From an uncultured Alistipes sp. (GTDB lineage: Bacteria > Bacteroidota > Bacteroidia > Bacteroidales > Rikenellaceae), in contig CATKXN010000002.1 in NCBI GenBank assembly GCA_949840605.1, positions 1 through 62,322 on the forward strand: DNA of 62,322 nucleotides, given 5' to 3'. The position numbers were made by a program, and so were the translations under genes. This document shows, piece by piece, positions 1 through 8,516 of the stretch. Positions within the stretch are counted from its first letter, which is position 1, and every line of letters starts with the position of its first letter. The notes below the pieces were generated by a model. It was given only the letters and a program-made list of their open reading frames with translations. It was not told the origin of the DNA and made no database searches.

Positions 1-102
1 GGGGGGGGGGCCAATTTGCTACCGCCGCCACGGGCGGCGACAACGACGATCGGGAGCGCATGGCGTTCCGGTTAATGAGAAAGGTATTAAACTGCTAAAC
101 CT

Positions 103-789
103 ATGTTCATCGTACTCGAAGGCTTGGACGGGGCGGGCAAATCGACCCAGATCCGTATGCTGCGACGATTGTTCTCCGAGCGGGGCGTGGAGAGCGAGTA
201 TGTGCATTTCCCGCGTTTCGACGCTCCGGTCTACGGCGAGCTGATCGCCCGTTTTCTCCGGGGGGAGTTCGGCGGCGTGAACGAAGTCGATCCCTATCTC
301 GTGGCGCTGCTCTTCGCGGGCGACCGCGCCGCGGCGGGTCCGCAGATCCGGGCGTGGATCGCCGCGGGGAAAGCCGTGATTCTCGACCGCTATGTCTACT
401 CGAACGTAGGCTTCCAGTGTGCGAAACTTCCCGCCGGGGAGCCGCGCGACCGCCTCGCACAATGGATTCTCGACCTGGAATTCGGCTACAACGGCCTGCC
501 GCGTCCCGACATGTCGCTCTTCCTCGACGTGCCCTTCGCCTTCACCGAACGCAAACTCTCGGAGGTGCGCGAGGGCGACGACCGCACCTACCTGCAAGGC
601 GGTCAGGACATCCACGAGGGAGCTCTCGACCTGCAGCGACGTGTCCGCGAGGTCTATCTGGCCGCCGCGGCGAAGGATTCGTCGCTGCGCGTGGTCGACT
701 GCAGCGATGCGGACGGGGCGATGGACGGCCCCGAACGGATTTTCGATAAGATACGGGCCGTGCTGGCCCCGATACTCGACGCGCGATGA
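103..789 (+). CDS. tmk: thymidylate kinase (dTMP kinase)
   Basis: Phosphorylates dTMP to dTDP with ATP, an essential cytosolic step of dTTP synthesis. At 228 residues it has the usual family length. The Walker A loop GLDGAGKST is at residues 7-15, the DRY-type motif sits in VILDRYVYSN, and a LID-like stretch rich in R and D (VREGDDRTYL) follows the FLDVP strand. The start is the first ATG in frame and places the P-loop seven residues in, as expected. Its TGA overlaps the ATG of the next gene (ATGA), so the two are probably translationally coupled. No clear promoter is visible in the 102 upstream bases, which run to the window edge. Confidence 0.95.
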   Translation: MFIVLEGLDGAGKSTQIRMLRRLFSERGVESEYVHFPRFDAPVYGELIARFLRGEFGGVNEVDPYLVALLFAGDRAAAGPQIRAWIAAGKAVILDRYVYSNVGFQCAKLPAGEPRDRLAQWILDLEFGYNGLPRPDMSLFLDVPFAFTERKLSEVREGDDRTYLQGGQDIHEGALDLQRRVREVYLAAAAKDSSLRVVDCSDADGAMDGPERIFDKIRAVLAPILDAR

Positions 790-1892
790 GGAGATCCCGG
801 GCTTTCAAGATTCTGGCGAACGTCTGCCGGCTGATTCTCGCCTGCACGTTCATTCTTTCGGGTTTCTCGAAGGTGGTCGATCCGTGGGGTACGGCGCTGA
901 AGGTCAACGAATATCTTTCGATCTACGGCATGGAGTACCTGCAGCCTGCGGCGATGACCTTCTCGATCTGGCTGTGCGGGGCCGAGTTGATGATGGGGTG
1001 CATGCTGCTGTTCAAGGTCCGCATACGCCTGATCTCGATCTTCGCGCTGGTTTCGATGATCTTCTTCACGCTGCTGACGCTGCTCAGCGCCACGCTCATT
1101 CCTGTCGAGGACTGCGGATGCTTCGGCGAGGCGCTGAAACTCACTCCCTGGGAAACCTTCGCCTAGAACGTCGCCCTGCTGCCGATGGCTTTCGTGGTGT
1201 GGTGGCGTTACCGTCCCGACCGGATTTTCGCATTCAAACCCCTGGAGATCGTGCTTACCTGCACGTTTTTCTTCCTCTCGATGTATCTGGGCTACTACTG
1301 CTATATCCACCTGCCGCTGATCGACTTCCTGCCCTATCAGGTCGGAGTGAACATCCGCGAGGCGATGCAGGAGCCTGCCGTCGAGCCCGGCGAGTCGGAG
1401 ACCGTGCTGATCTACCGCAACCGGAAAACGGGCCGTGAGCGAGAATTCTCGCTCGACGACACCGAGTGGCAGGACGCCGAAAAGTGGGAGTGGGTCGACA
1501 CCCGCACCACAAGCGAACTGCCGTCGGTGCGGCCGTTGGTGAGCGAATTCGCCCTGCGCGACGCCGAGGGCGACGCCACGGAGGAGGTGCTGACCATCCC
1601 GGGGCGGGTTTATATGCTCTGCGTCACGGAATTCGACCGTCTGCCGCGCTCCTGCGCCCGGCGTATGGCTCGGCTGGTGGAGCGCGCCCGGGAGGAGGGC
1701 GCCCGTGTAGTCTGTCTGACGCCCGATCCGCTGTACGGCGTCACGTGGCATGATTTCGGTTCGGGGAAGGTGCGCTGTTACAACATCGACGCCTCGACGA
1801 TGAAAACCATGCTCCGGGCCCACAACGGCCTGGTGGTGCTCGACGACGGAACCATCACGGCTAAAAAGAACGGTCGCGATGGTCGTCCGTAG
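786..1892 (+). pseudogene. DoxX-family membrane protein (BT_3928-like), interrupted by in-frame TAG
   Basis: Two open stretches in one frame (786-1166 and 1185-1892) are separated only by a TAG at 1164-1166. The sequence runs ...PWETFA-stop-NVALLPMAFVVWW, so the protein continues seamlessly across it. The first part has DoxX-like membrane helices and a CGCF motif. The second has another helix pair, then a soluble domain resembling the thioredoxin-like tail of Bacteroidota DoxX/BT_3928 proteins. Intact members run about 360-400 residues; this one would be 368 with a sense codon at the stop. A single substitution from AAG, CAG or GAG explains it. A second functional start at 1185 is possible but would discard the DoxX part. 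A base-call error is equally possible. Confidence 0.75.
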
Positions 1893-1917
1893 GGGCGTTC
1901 GGCGGGATGTGGTATAA

Positions 1918-1951
1918 AAGTTGAAACGGAGTTCTCCGTTTCAACTTTTTT
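1918..1951. terminator. Perfect 14-bp inverted repeat with T-run, abutting the next start codon
   Basis: AAGTTGAAACGGAG and its exact complement are separated by TT and followed by a T-run, which gives a strong bidirectional intrinsic terminator. It ends three bases before the ATG of the RND adaptor gene, leaving almost no leader between hairpin and start codon. Confidence 0.8.
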
Positions 1952-1954
1952 CGT

Positions 1955-2983
1955 ATGCGAACAATCCCCATTTTGCTGATAACCCTGCTCGCCGGGGCGT
2001 GCGGCCGAAGAACCCCGGTTCCCGAAGCGGTGCGTCCCGTAAAGGTTACGACGGCTGCGGGCGCAGGTCTCATCGACAAGGATTTTGCCGGCATGGCCAC
2101 CCCCGACGATGCCGTGAACCTGGCGTTCAAGGTGGCGGGGCAGGTCCTCGACGTTCCCGTTGCGCAGGGACAGAGCGTGAAGAAAGGGGCGCTGCTCGCC
2201 GAACTGGACCCCCGGGACCTCGAACTGCAGGTGTCGGCGACGCGCTCGGCCTTCGAGGAGGCCCGCTCGCAGCAGCAACGCATGCAGCGTTTGCTGCAAC
2301 ACGAGGCCGTGTCGCGTCAGGAGGCCGAGGCCGCCTCGACGCGCTATGCGCAGGCGCGCTCCACCTATGAAAATGCCCTCGACCTGCTGAAAGACACGCG
2401 GCTGAAGGCCCCGTTCTCCGGGGTCGTCGAGCGTAAGTACGTCGACAATTTCGAACGGGTGCAGGCCGGGCAGGCGATCCTCCGGCTGGTCAATCCCGTC
2501 ACTACCACCGTGCAGTTCACCCTCCCCGAAGCCGGGCTGTCGCTGCTGCGGGACAGTTCGACGCATTTCACCGTCGTGTTCGACAATTACCGGGGCGCGA
2601 CGATCCCGGCCCGCCTGAAAGAGTATGTCGAAACCTCGTCCGACGCCTCGGGATTCCCCGTGTCGCTGACTCTCGAAAATCCCGATCCGGCGCGTTACCG
2701 CATTTCGCCCGGCATGTCGTGCACGATTACCATGCAGAGCGCCGATCCGGTACCCGATGCGGTGTCGCTGCCCGTGTCGGCCATCTACGCCCCGGCCCAG
2801 GGCGGCACTTATGTCTGGGTCGTCGGTCCCGACGACCGTGTCACGCGCCATGAGGTGACGCCCGGAGAACTGTTTGGCCGCGACCGGGTGGTCATCGACA
2901 GCGGGGTCGCGCCGGGCGACCGGGTCGTCACGGCGGGGGTCTACCAGCTGCGCGAAGGGGAACGGGTTCGGATATTAAAATGA
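1955..2983 (+). CDS. RND efflux periplasmic adaptor subunit (AcrA/HlyD family)
   Basis: Membrane-fusion protein linking the inner-membrane RND pump to the TolC channel. It has 342 residues. The N-terminus ends in LLAGAC with Cys16, a lipobox-like site, so it is probably a periplasmic lipoprotein. The order is typical: beta-barrel/lipoyl half (AFKVAGQVLDVPVAQGQSV), a coiled hairpin rich in A, Q, E and R (about residues 85-150), the second lipoyl half (LKAPFSGVVERKYVDNFERV), then beta-barrel and membrane-proximal domains. Eight bases separate it from the pump gene, giving an adaptor-pump-channel operon. Substrate cannot be read from sequence. Confidence 0.92.
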   Translation: MRTIPILLITLLAGACGRRTPVPEAVRPVKVTTAAGAGLIDKDFAGMATPDDAVNLAFKVAGQVLDVPVAQGQSVKKGALLAELDPRDLELQVSATRSAFEEARSQQQRMQRLLQHEAVSRQEAEAASTRYAQARSTYENALDLLKDTRLKAPFSGVVERKYVDNFERVQAGQAILRLVNPVTTTVQFTLPEAGLSLLRDSSTHFTVVFDNYRGATIPARLKEYVETSSDASGFPVSLTLENPDPARYRISPGMSCTITMQSADPVPDAVSLPVSAIYAPAQGGTYVWVVGPDDRVTRHEVTPGELFGRDRVVIDSGVAPGDRVVTAGVYQLREGERVRILK

Positions 2984-2990
2984 CGCTGCG

Positions 2991-5900
2991 ATGAACCTGC
3001 CCGAATATTCCCTGCGAAGCGCCAAGGTGATCTGGTTTTTCCTCTTCGTCCTGCTTGCCGGCGGTGCGCTGGGCTTCTCGACGCTGGGTAAGAAGGAGGA
3101 CTCGGTCTTCGTCATCAAGTCGGCGTCGCTCGTCTGCTCCTATCCGGGAGCCACGCCCGGGGAGGTCGAGGAGCTCGTCACCGAGCCCATCGAACGCGAG
3201 GTGCAGTCGATGCGCCTCGTGCACAAGATCACGTCCGAATCCTATTACGGCGTTTCGAAAATCCAGGTCGAACTGGATCCCGCCACGCCGGCCCGCGAAA
3301 TACCCCAGCTGTGGGACGAACTGCGCCGCAAGGTGCTCAACGTCCAGCCGAAACTGCCCGCCGGGGCGTCGCAGATCACCGTCGCCGACGATTTCGGCGA
3401 CGTTTACGGCATCTATTACGGCCTTTCGGTCGACGGGGGATTTTCGTGGTCGGAGCTGCGCGACTGGGCCCAGCGTCTGAAAACGGCTCTCGTGACGGTC
3501 GACGGCGTGCAGAAGGTGACCCTTTACGGTGAGCAGACGCCCGTGGTCAACGTCTACGTCAGCCTCGCGACGCTGGCCAACTTCTCCATTCGTCCCGAAA
3601 CCATCGTCTCGACCATCGGCCAGCAGAATTCCATCGTCAACAGCGGGGAGAAGCAGGCCGGGAAACTCCGCATACAGATTCTCGAAGACGGCACCTACAA
3701 GACGCTCGACGACCTGGCGGACCAGCTGCTGTTCTCCTCCTCGGGCAAGCAGTACCGCCTGGGCGACATCGCCCGCGTCGAGCGGGGCTACGCCGAGCCG
3801 CCGCAGACGATGATGCGCGTCGACGGCCGCCGGGCCGTGGGCATCGGCATCTCGACCGAAGCGGGCGTCGACGTGGTGAAGGCCGGGGCGAAGATCGACC
3901 GCGTGCTGGCCTCGCTCACGCGCCAGATGCCCGTGGGCATGGAGCTGACGGTGCTCTATCCCGAAAACCGCATCGCCCGCGAGGCCAACTCCACGTTCAT
4001 CCTCAATCTGGCCGAGTCGGTGGCGATCGTCATCCTGATCATCATGCTCGTCATGGGTTTCCGCGCGGGGGTGCTGATCGGCAGTTCGCTGTTGTTCTCG
4101 ATAGGCGGCACGCTGCTGCTGATGCAGTTCCTGGGCGAGGGGCTGAACCGCACCTCGCTGGCGGGATTCATCATCGCGATGGGCATGCTCGTCGACAACG
4201 CCATCGTCGTCACCGACAATGCCCAGCAGGCCATGCTGCGGGGTGCGGCGCGCCGCACGGCCGTTGTCGACGGAGCCAACGCCCCGCGGTGGAGTCTGCT
4301 GGGCGCCACGCTGATCGCCATATGCTCGTTCCTGCCGCTGTATCTGGCCCCTTCGTCGGTAGCCGAGATCGTGAAACCGCTGTTCGTCGTGCTGGCCCTC
4401 TCGCTGCTGCTGAGCTGGGTGCTGGCCCTGACGCAGACGCCGCTGTTCGGCAGTTTCATGCTGCGGGTGAAACCCGCCGGCCGCGATCCCTACGACACGA
4501 AGTTCTACCGCGCTTTCGACCGCTTTCTGGGCGCCCTGCTGCGCCGGAGGTGGATGGTCGTAGCGGTCGTCGTGGGGCTGTTCGTCCTTTCGCTGTTCGT
4601 CATGGGGCTGATGCCTCAGAATTTCTTTCCGTCGCTCGACAAACCCTATTTCCGCGCCGACGTGCTCCTGCCCGAAGGGTACAACATCCGCGATACGGAG
4701 CGCAACCTGCTCTCGATGGAGGGATGGCTCCGCGAACAACCCGAGGTGAAGACCGTTTCGATGACGCTCGGCTCCACGCCGCCGCGCTATTACCTGGCCA
4801 GCAGCAGCGTTTCGATGCGTCCCAATTTCGGCAACATCCTCGTCGAGCTGCACGACCGGCGGCAGACCGAACCCGTCGAGGCGCGGTTCAACGCCTGGGT
4901 CACGGCGAATTTCCCCGACGTATGGCTGCGCTCGTCGCTGTTCAAGCTCTCGCCCGTGCCCGACGCGGCCATCGAGTTCGGCTTCATCGGCGAGAATGCC
5001 GACACGCTGCGCCGCCTGACGGCCGCCGCCGAGGAGGTGATGTGGCGCACGCCCGGGGCCGTGAACATCCGCAACGGCTGGGGCAACCGCGTGCCTATGT
5101 GGCAGCCGGTCTATTCGCAGATGAAGGGCCAGCGCATCGGCATCACCCGCAGCCAGATGGCCCGGGGCATCACCATCGCCACGCAGGGGTATGCGCTGGG
5201 CGAATACCGCGAGGGTGACCAGTTCATGCCGATCCTGCTCAAAGACGAGAACATCGGTTCCTACAACCTGACCAACCTCCAGGCCCTGCCGATCTTCAAC
5301 CCTTCGGGCAAGGTCTTTTCGATCGGGCAGGCGACCGACGGCTTCCGCTTCGACTTCCGGCCGGGCGTGGTCAGACGTTTCAACCGCCAGCGGGTGATGA
5401 AGGCGCAGTGCGATCCCGCCCGCGGGGTCAACACCATGCAGCTGTTCACCGCGCTGCGCGACTCGATCGACCGCGCCGTGACGCTTCCCGAGGGCTACTC
5501 GATGAAGGTCTTCGGCGAGCAGGAGAGCCAGCAGGAGTCCAACGAGGCGCTGGCCGAATACATGCCGCTGACGCTGGTGCTGATTCTGATCGTCCTGCTG
5601 CTGCTGTTCCGCAACTACCGTGAACCGGCCGTCATCCTGCTGATGATCCCGCTCATTTTCATAGGCGTGGTGCTCGGGCTGGCCGTCACGGGCAAGGTGT
5701 TCAATTTCTTTTCGCTGCTGGGACTGCTGGGGCTGGTCGGCATGAACATCAAGAATGCCGTGGTGCTCGTCGAGCAGATCGGCGTGCTCCGGGCCGGCGG
5801 CATGGACCCCTACGAGGCGCTGACGACGGCCACGCGCAGCCGCATCGTCCCCGTGGCGATGGCTTCGGGGACCACGATCCTCGGCATGCTGCCGCTGCTG

Positions 5901-6029
5901 TTCGACTCGATGTTCGGGGCTATGGCCGCCACGATCATGGGCGGACTGTTCGTAGCCACGCTGCTGACGGTCTGTGTCCTGCCGGTGGTCTACGCCCTGT
6001 TCTATCATATTCGCAATGCTGAAAAATAA
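2991..6029 (+). CDS. RND efflux transporter permease (AcrB-type)
   Basis: Proton-driven inner-membrane pump of 1012 residues, the standard RND length with twelve predicted helices and two large periplasmic loops. The N-terminal helix IWFFLFVLLAGGALGF and the porter-domain start SYPGATPGEVEELVTEPIE are typical of the superfamily. The TM4 proton-relay motif reads GMLVDNAIVV, so the first Asp of the classic Asp-Asp pair is kept (D402) and the second is Asn (N403). It lies between its adaptor (8-base gap) and a TolC-type channel (9-base gap). Either drug or other hydrophobic efflux is possible. Confidence 0.93.
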   Translation: MNLPEYSLRSAKVIWFFLFVLLAGGALGFSTLGKKEDSVFVIKSASLVCSYPGATPGEVEELVTEPIEREVQSMRLVHKITSESYYGVSKIQVELDPATPAREIPQLWDELRRKVLNVQPKLPAGASQITVADDFGDVYGIYYGLSVDGGFSWSELRDWAQRLKTALVTVDGVQKVTLYGEQTPVVNVYVSLATLANFSIRPETIVSTIGQQNSIVNSGEKQAGKLRIQILEDGTYKTLDDLADQLLFSSSGKQYRLGDIARVERGYAEPPQTMMRVDGRRAVGIGISTEAGVDVVKAGAKIDRVLASLTRQMPVGMELTVLYPENRIAREANSTFILNLAESVAIVILIIMLVMGFRAGVLIGSSLLFSIGGTLLLMQFLGEGLNRTSLAGFIIAMGMLVDNAIVVTDNAQQAMLRGAARRTAVVDGANAPRWSLLGATLIAICSFLPLYLAPSSVAEIVKPLFVVLALSLLLSWVLALTQTPLFGSFMLRVKPAGRDPYDTKFYRAFDRFLGALLRRRWMVVAVVVGLFVLSLFVMGLMPQNFFPSLDKPYFRADVLLPEGYNIRDTERNLLSMEGWLREQPEVKTVSMTLGSTPPRYYLASSSVSMRPNFGNILVELHDRRQTEPVEARFNAWVTANFPDVWLRSSLFKLSPVPDAAIEFGFIGENADTLRRLTAAAEEVMWRTPGAVNIRNGWGNRVPMWQPVYSQMKGQRIGITRSQMARGITIATQGYALGEYREGDQFMPILLKDENIGSYNLTNLQALPIFNPSGKVFSIGQATDGFRFDFRPGVVRRFNRQRVMKAQCDPARGVNTMQLFTALRDSIDRAVTLPEGYSMKVFGEQESQQESNEALAEYMPLTLVLILIVLLLLFRNYREPAVILLMIPLIFIGVVLGLAVTGKVFNFFSLLGLLGLVGMNIKNAVVLVEQIGVLRAGGMDPYEALTTATRSRIVPVAMASGTTILGMLPLLFDSMFGAMAATIMGGLFVATLLTVCVLPVVYALFYHIRNAEK

Positions 6030-6038
6030 AATGTAGTC

Positions 6039-7385
6039 ATGTGCCGATTTCCGCTGTTGACCGCTGTCCTCGCCGCTTTTTGCGGCGTTTGCAAATCCGA
6101 CCCCGCCCTCAGGGAGAGGCTTCGTGCTGTTCGGTTTGCCATGCCCGGAACCGCCTTGTTTTCGTTCCTGGTCCTGTGTTTCTCCCAGCCGGCTTTCGGA
6201 CAGACCACGCTCGCCGGCTACCGGACAGCGGTCGCCGATTACAGCTGGCAGCTGAAGATCGCCGCCTCGCAGAGCGACGCCGCGGCCGAGACGTTGGGGC
6301 AGGCCCGCACGGGCTGCCTTCCGCGGCTGGCGATGGACGGCAGCTTCACCAAGACCTTCCACCGCTACGAGGGCATCGAGCCGTGGACCTTCGGCGTACT
6401 GCCGCAGGTGGTCCAGACCGTCTACGGGGGCGGTGCGGTGCGGGCTTCGGTCCGGCAGGCCGAACTGGGCTACGACATCGCCCTGTGCGACGAGGAGTTT
6501 TCGCGCCTCGACGTGCGTTATGCCGCCGACTACGCCTACTGGAACCTCTCGGCCGTGGAGCTCTATGCCGCTTCGATGCGCCAGTACGTTTCGATCATCC
6601 GTTCGCTCAAAGAGGTCGTGGACCGTCGTTTCGCTGAAGGGTATATCGCCAAGGGCGACGTGCTGATGATCGACGCCCGGCTGAGCGAGGCCGAATATTC
6701 GCTCGTGAGCGCCGAGCAGAGTTACGAGGTGGCGCTGCACAACTTCAACATCCTGCGCGGGACCGACGCCGCGCTCGACGTGCGGCTGGAGCAGGGCATC
6801 CGCGATTCGTTTCCGATGCCCGTGCGGGTCGTTGCCGCCGAGGCCCTGGCGCGCCGTCCCGACTACGCCGCCGCACGGCTGCGTGCGGAGCAGGCCGATG
6901 CGGGCATCCGCCTGGCCCGGGCGCCTTTCAATCCGCAGCTTAGCGTCGGGGTAGGGGGCTCGTGGCAGCCCTTCGTGCCCAATCGGACCGGAGCCACGAC
7001 GGTCGACGGCTCGGTCTTCGTGAAGGTCTCGGTGCCGATTTTCCACTGGGGCGAACGCCGCCGGGCCGTGGGAATAGCCCGCGCCGTGCAGCTTCAGCAG
7101 GAGTGGGGCGCCGCGCTGCGCCACGACGACATCGTGCGCGAGGAGATAAACGGCTGGACGGCGCTGGTGCAGAGCCGGGCGCAGGTCGACGCCACGGAGG
7201 AGAGCCTCCGCATCGCGGCCGAAAACCTCTCGATCAGCACCTACTCCTACGGCGAGGGTCTTGCGACGATCCTCGACGTCCTGCAAGCCCAGCTGAGCTG
7301 GATTCAGCTCTACTCCAACGCCATCCGGGCGCACTACAACTATGCCGTGGCGGTTTCCGACTACCAGCGCATCACGGCGCAGTAA
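6039..7385 (+). CDS. TolC-family outer-membrane efflux channel
   Basis: Third component of the RND efflux operon, forming the outer-membrane exit duct. The 448 residues contain the two outer-membrane-efflux-protein repeats with long amphipathic helices, for example ARLRAEQADAGIRLARAPFNPQLSVGVG split by a PxL turn and YGEGLATILDVLQAQ near the C-terminus. The nearest start, 9 bases after the pump, is used. A second ATG at 6141 would begin MPGTALFSFLVLCFSQPAFGQ, a cleaner signal peptide ending in AFGQ, and may be the true start; the 34 extra residues look unlike a secretion signal followed by mature protein. Confidence 0.9.
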   Translation: MCRFPLLTAVLAAFCGVCKSDPALRERLRAVRFAMPGTALFSFLVLCFSQPAFGQTTLAGYRTAVADYSWQLKIAASQSDAAAETLGQARTGCLPRLAMDGSFTKTFHRYEGIEPWTFGVLPQVVQTVYGGGAVRASVRQAELGYDIALCDEEFSRLDVRYAADYAYWNLSAVELYAASMRQYVSIIRSLKEVVDRRFAEGYIAKGDVLMIDARLSEAEYSLVSAEQSYEVALHNFNILRGTDAALDVRLEQGIRDSFPMPVRVVAAEALARRPDYAAARLRAEQADAGIRLARAPFNPQLSVGVGGSWQPFVPNRTGATTVDGSVFVKVSVPIFHWGERRRAVGIARAVQLQQEWGAALRHDDIVREEINGWTALVQSRAQVDATEESLRIAAENLSISTYSYGEGLATILDVLQAQLSWIQLYSNAIRAHYNYAVAVSDYQRITAQ

Positions 7386-7518
7386 TCTTTACGAACGCCG
7401 TTTGCTCGCCTTACAGGGCGGGTGGAATGTGTCCGGCGAAAAAAATATGAAATAAATAGTCTGAGAAGAATATTTATTGTATATTTATAACGTTAACCTC
7501 TGGATTACTTTAAGATAG

Positions 7519-7956
7519 ATGGAGATGGAAAAGACAAATGATTTTCGGAAGCTGTTTTACCGCGCTCTCTTTTTGCTGTTAATGCTGTTTGTGGTCAATT
7601 TCTGGCGTTATGATGCCCGGTTCGTATTCGATGTGCCGTTTCTGACCGCATTGGCTGTTATGTTGGCAGGTATGCTTTGCAACATATCGATCATCGGTTT
7701 GACTCCCGGCCTCGTTCGGCCGGAAAACGAAAAACAGGAGCCGCTTTACGTCCGTTTTAACAGGAAATTACCCGGGGCGATCGTGATTTTTATCGATTCG
7801 CTGATGTTGTGTGCGTGGGGCTGGTATGCCGTTGCAAGCGATCCGGGAAAGTTTTTTTCATGGCGATTCTTTGCGGCGTTTGCAATCTGGCTGGTGATTG
7901 ACTCGTTATACATTTGGTATTTGTATCGGTTCAAGTGGAACCGGGCTGAATGTTGA
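7519..7956 (+). CDS. small membrane protein of unknown function
   Basis: I do not recognise the family. The 145-residue product has about four hydrophobic segments (LFYRALFLLLMLFVV, LTALAVMLAGMLCNISIIGL, GAIVIFIDSLMLCAWGWYAV, FAAFAIWLVIDSLYIWYLY) joined by short basic loops, so it should be a polytopic inner-membrane protein. Codons are visibly richer in A/T than in the flanking genes, and the 133-base leader is very A/T-rich, hinting at recent acquisition. Two start codons lie close together (7519 and 7525). It stands alone between the efflux operon and a convergent osmC-like gene and ends at a strong hairpin. Confidence 0.7.
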   Translation: MEMEKTNDFRKLFYRALFLLLMLFVVNFWRYDARFVFDVPFLTALAVMLAGMLCNISIIGLTPGLVRPENEKQEPLYVRFNRKLPGAIVIFIDSLMLCAWGWYAVASDPGKFFSWRFFAAFAIWLVIDSLYIWYLYRFKWNRAEC

Positions 7957-8002
7957 AAGCGGAGCGTGGAGAAACTTTCGACCCTCCACGCTCCGCTTTT
8001 CC
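7956..8002. terminator. Bidirectional terminator between convergent genes
   Basis: AAAGCGGAGCGTGGAG at 7956-7971 pairs with CTCCACGCTCCGCTTT from 7984, followed by T and C runs. The A-run on the other arm lets it also end the opposing osmC-like gene. Confidence 0.85.
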
Positions 8003-8006
8003 CTTT

Positions 8007-8411
8007 TTATAGGGCGGGTTCGGTGCTCACTACCGCGACCTCGTGCGAAACGGGGGCGATCATCCGCAGCATCCGCACCATGCCGCAGTATTTTTCATGC
8101 GTGAGGCCGATGGCGCGGCTGACCTTCGCCTGGTCGTCCTCGGAGCCGCACTCGACGTTGTAAACGACATGGAACGAGCTGTATACGCTCTCCGATTGGA
8201 CCTCTTCGTCGGATAATTCTCCCGAGTAGCTGATTTCGAAGCGTTTGGGCGTGATGCGCTCTTTCTGCATAATCATCAGCGCCGTCTGCGCGGAGCATTG
8301 CGCCGCGGCATAGAGCAGCAGCGTCTTGGGGTTCATGGCGTCGCATCCGGTGCCGTCTTCGGTCCGGAATTTCCCGTTTCCGGACAGCTGTAATGTTACT
8401 TTTTCGATCAT
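8007..8411 (-). CDS. OsmC/Ohr-family peroxide-stress protein
   Basis: Members of this family reduce organic hydroperoxides with a pair of reactive cysteines, using thiol or lipoyl reductants in the cytosol. The 134 residues fit the OsmC fold. One cysteine lies in LLLYAAAQCSAQTALMI on the central helix and the second in LTHEKYCGMVRML, the places of the peroxidatic and resolving Cys. Family membership is clear; whether it is a true peroxidase or a divergent OsmC-like protein is not settled. It converges on the upstream membrane gene and diverges from the TPR gene, so it is probably monocistronic. Confidence 0.88.
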   Translation of the reverse strand: MIEKVTLQLSGNGKFRTEDGTGCDAMNPKTLLLYAAAQCSAQTALMIMQKERITPKRFEISYSGELSDEEVQSESVYSSFHVVYNVECGSEDDQAKVSRAIGLTHEKYCGMVRMLRMIAPVSHEVAVVSTEPAL

Positions 8412-8490
8412 GGATTTCGGTTTTTTTGTTTAACGATAACCCGGGGGCAAATTCCGTTCCTTTGGTAGTGTGCGGATGGGCAAAAATTCG

Positions 8491-8498
8491 TATATTTG
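8491..8498 (+). promoter_or_regulatory. -7 promoter box (TATATTTG) of the TPR gene
   Basis: Exact TAnnTTTG. It would start RNA near 8505, downstream of the first possible ATG at 8496. This argues that the TPR protein begins at 8517 or 8523. A TTTG at 8461-8464 is 26 bases away, longer than ideal. Confidence 0.6.
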
Positions 8499-8516
8499 CC
8501 CGTATTTAGTGAAAAC

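Noticed and set aside
2928..7334. 1468-codon open frame antisense to the RND operon
   Set aside because: Low-complexity His/Arg/Gln-rich product typical of the antisense of GC-rich genes; the plus-strand genes have clear families and motifs.
8496..8516. Longer N-terminus (MPVFSEN) of the TPR protein
   Set aside because: The codons overlap the TATATTTG promoter box and spoil the signal peptide.
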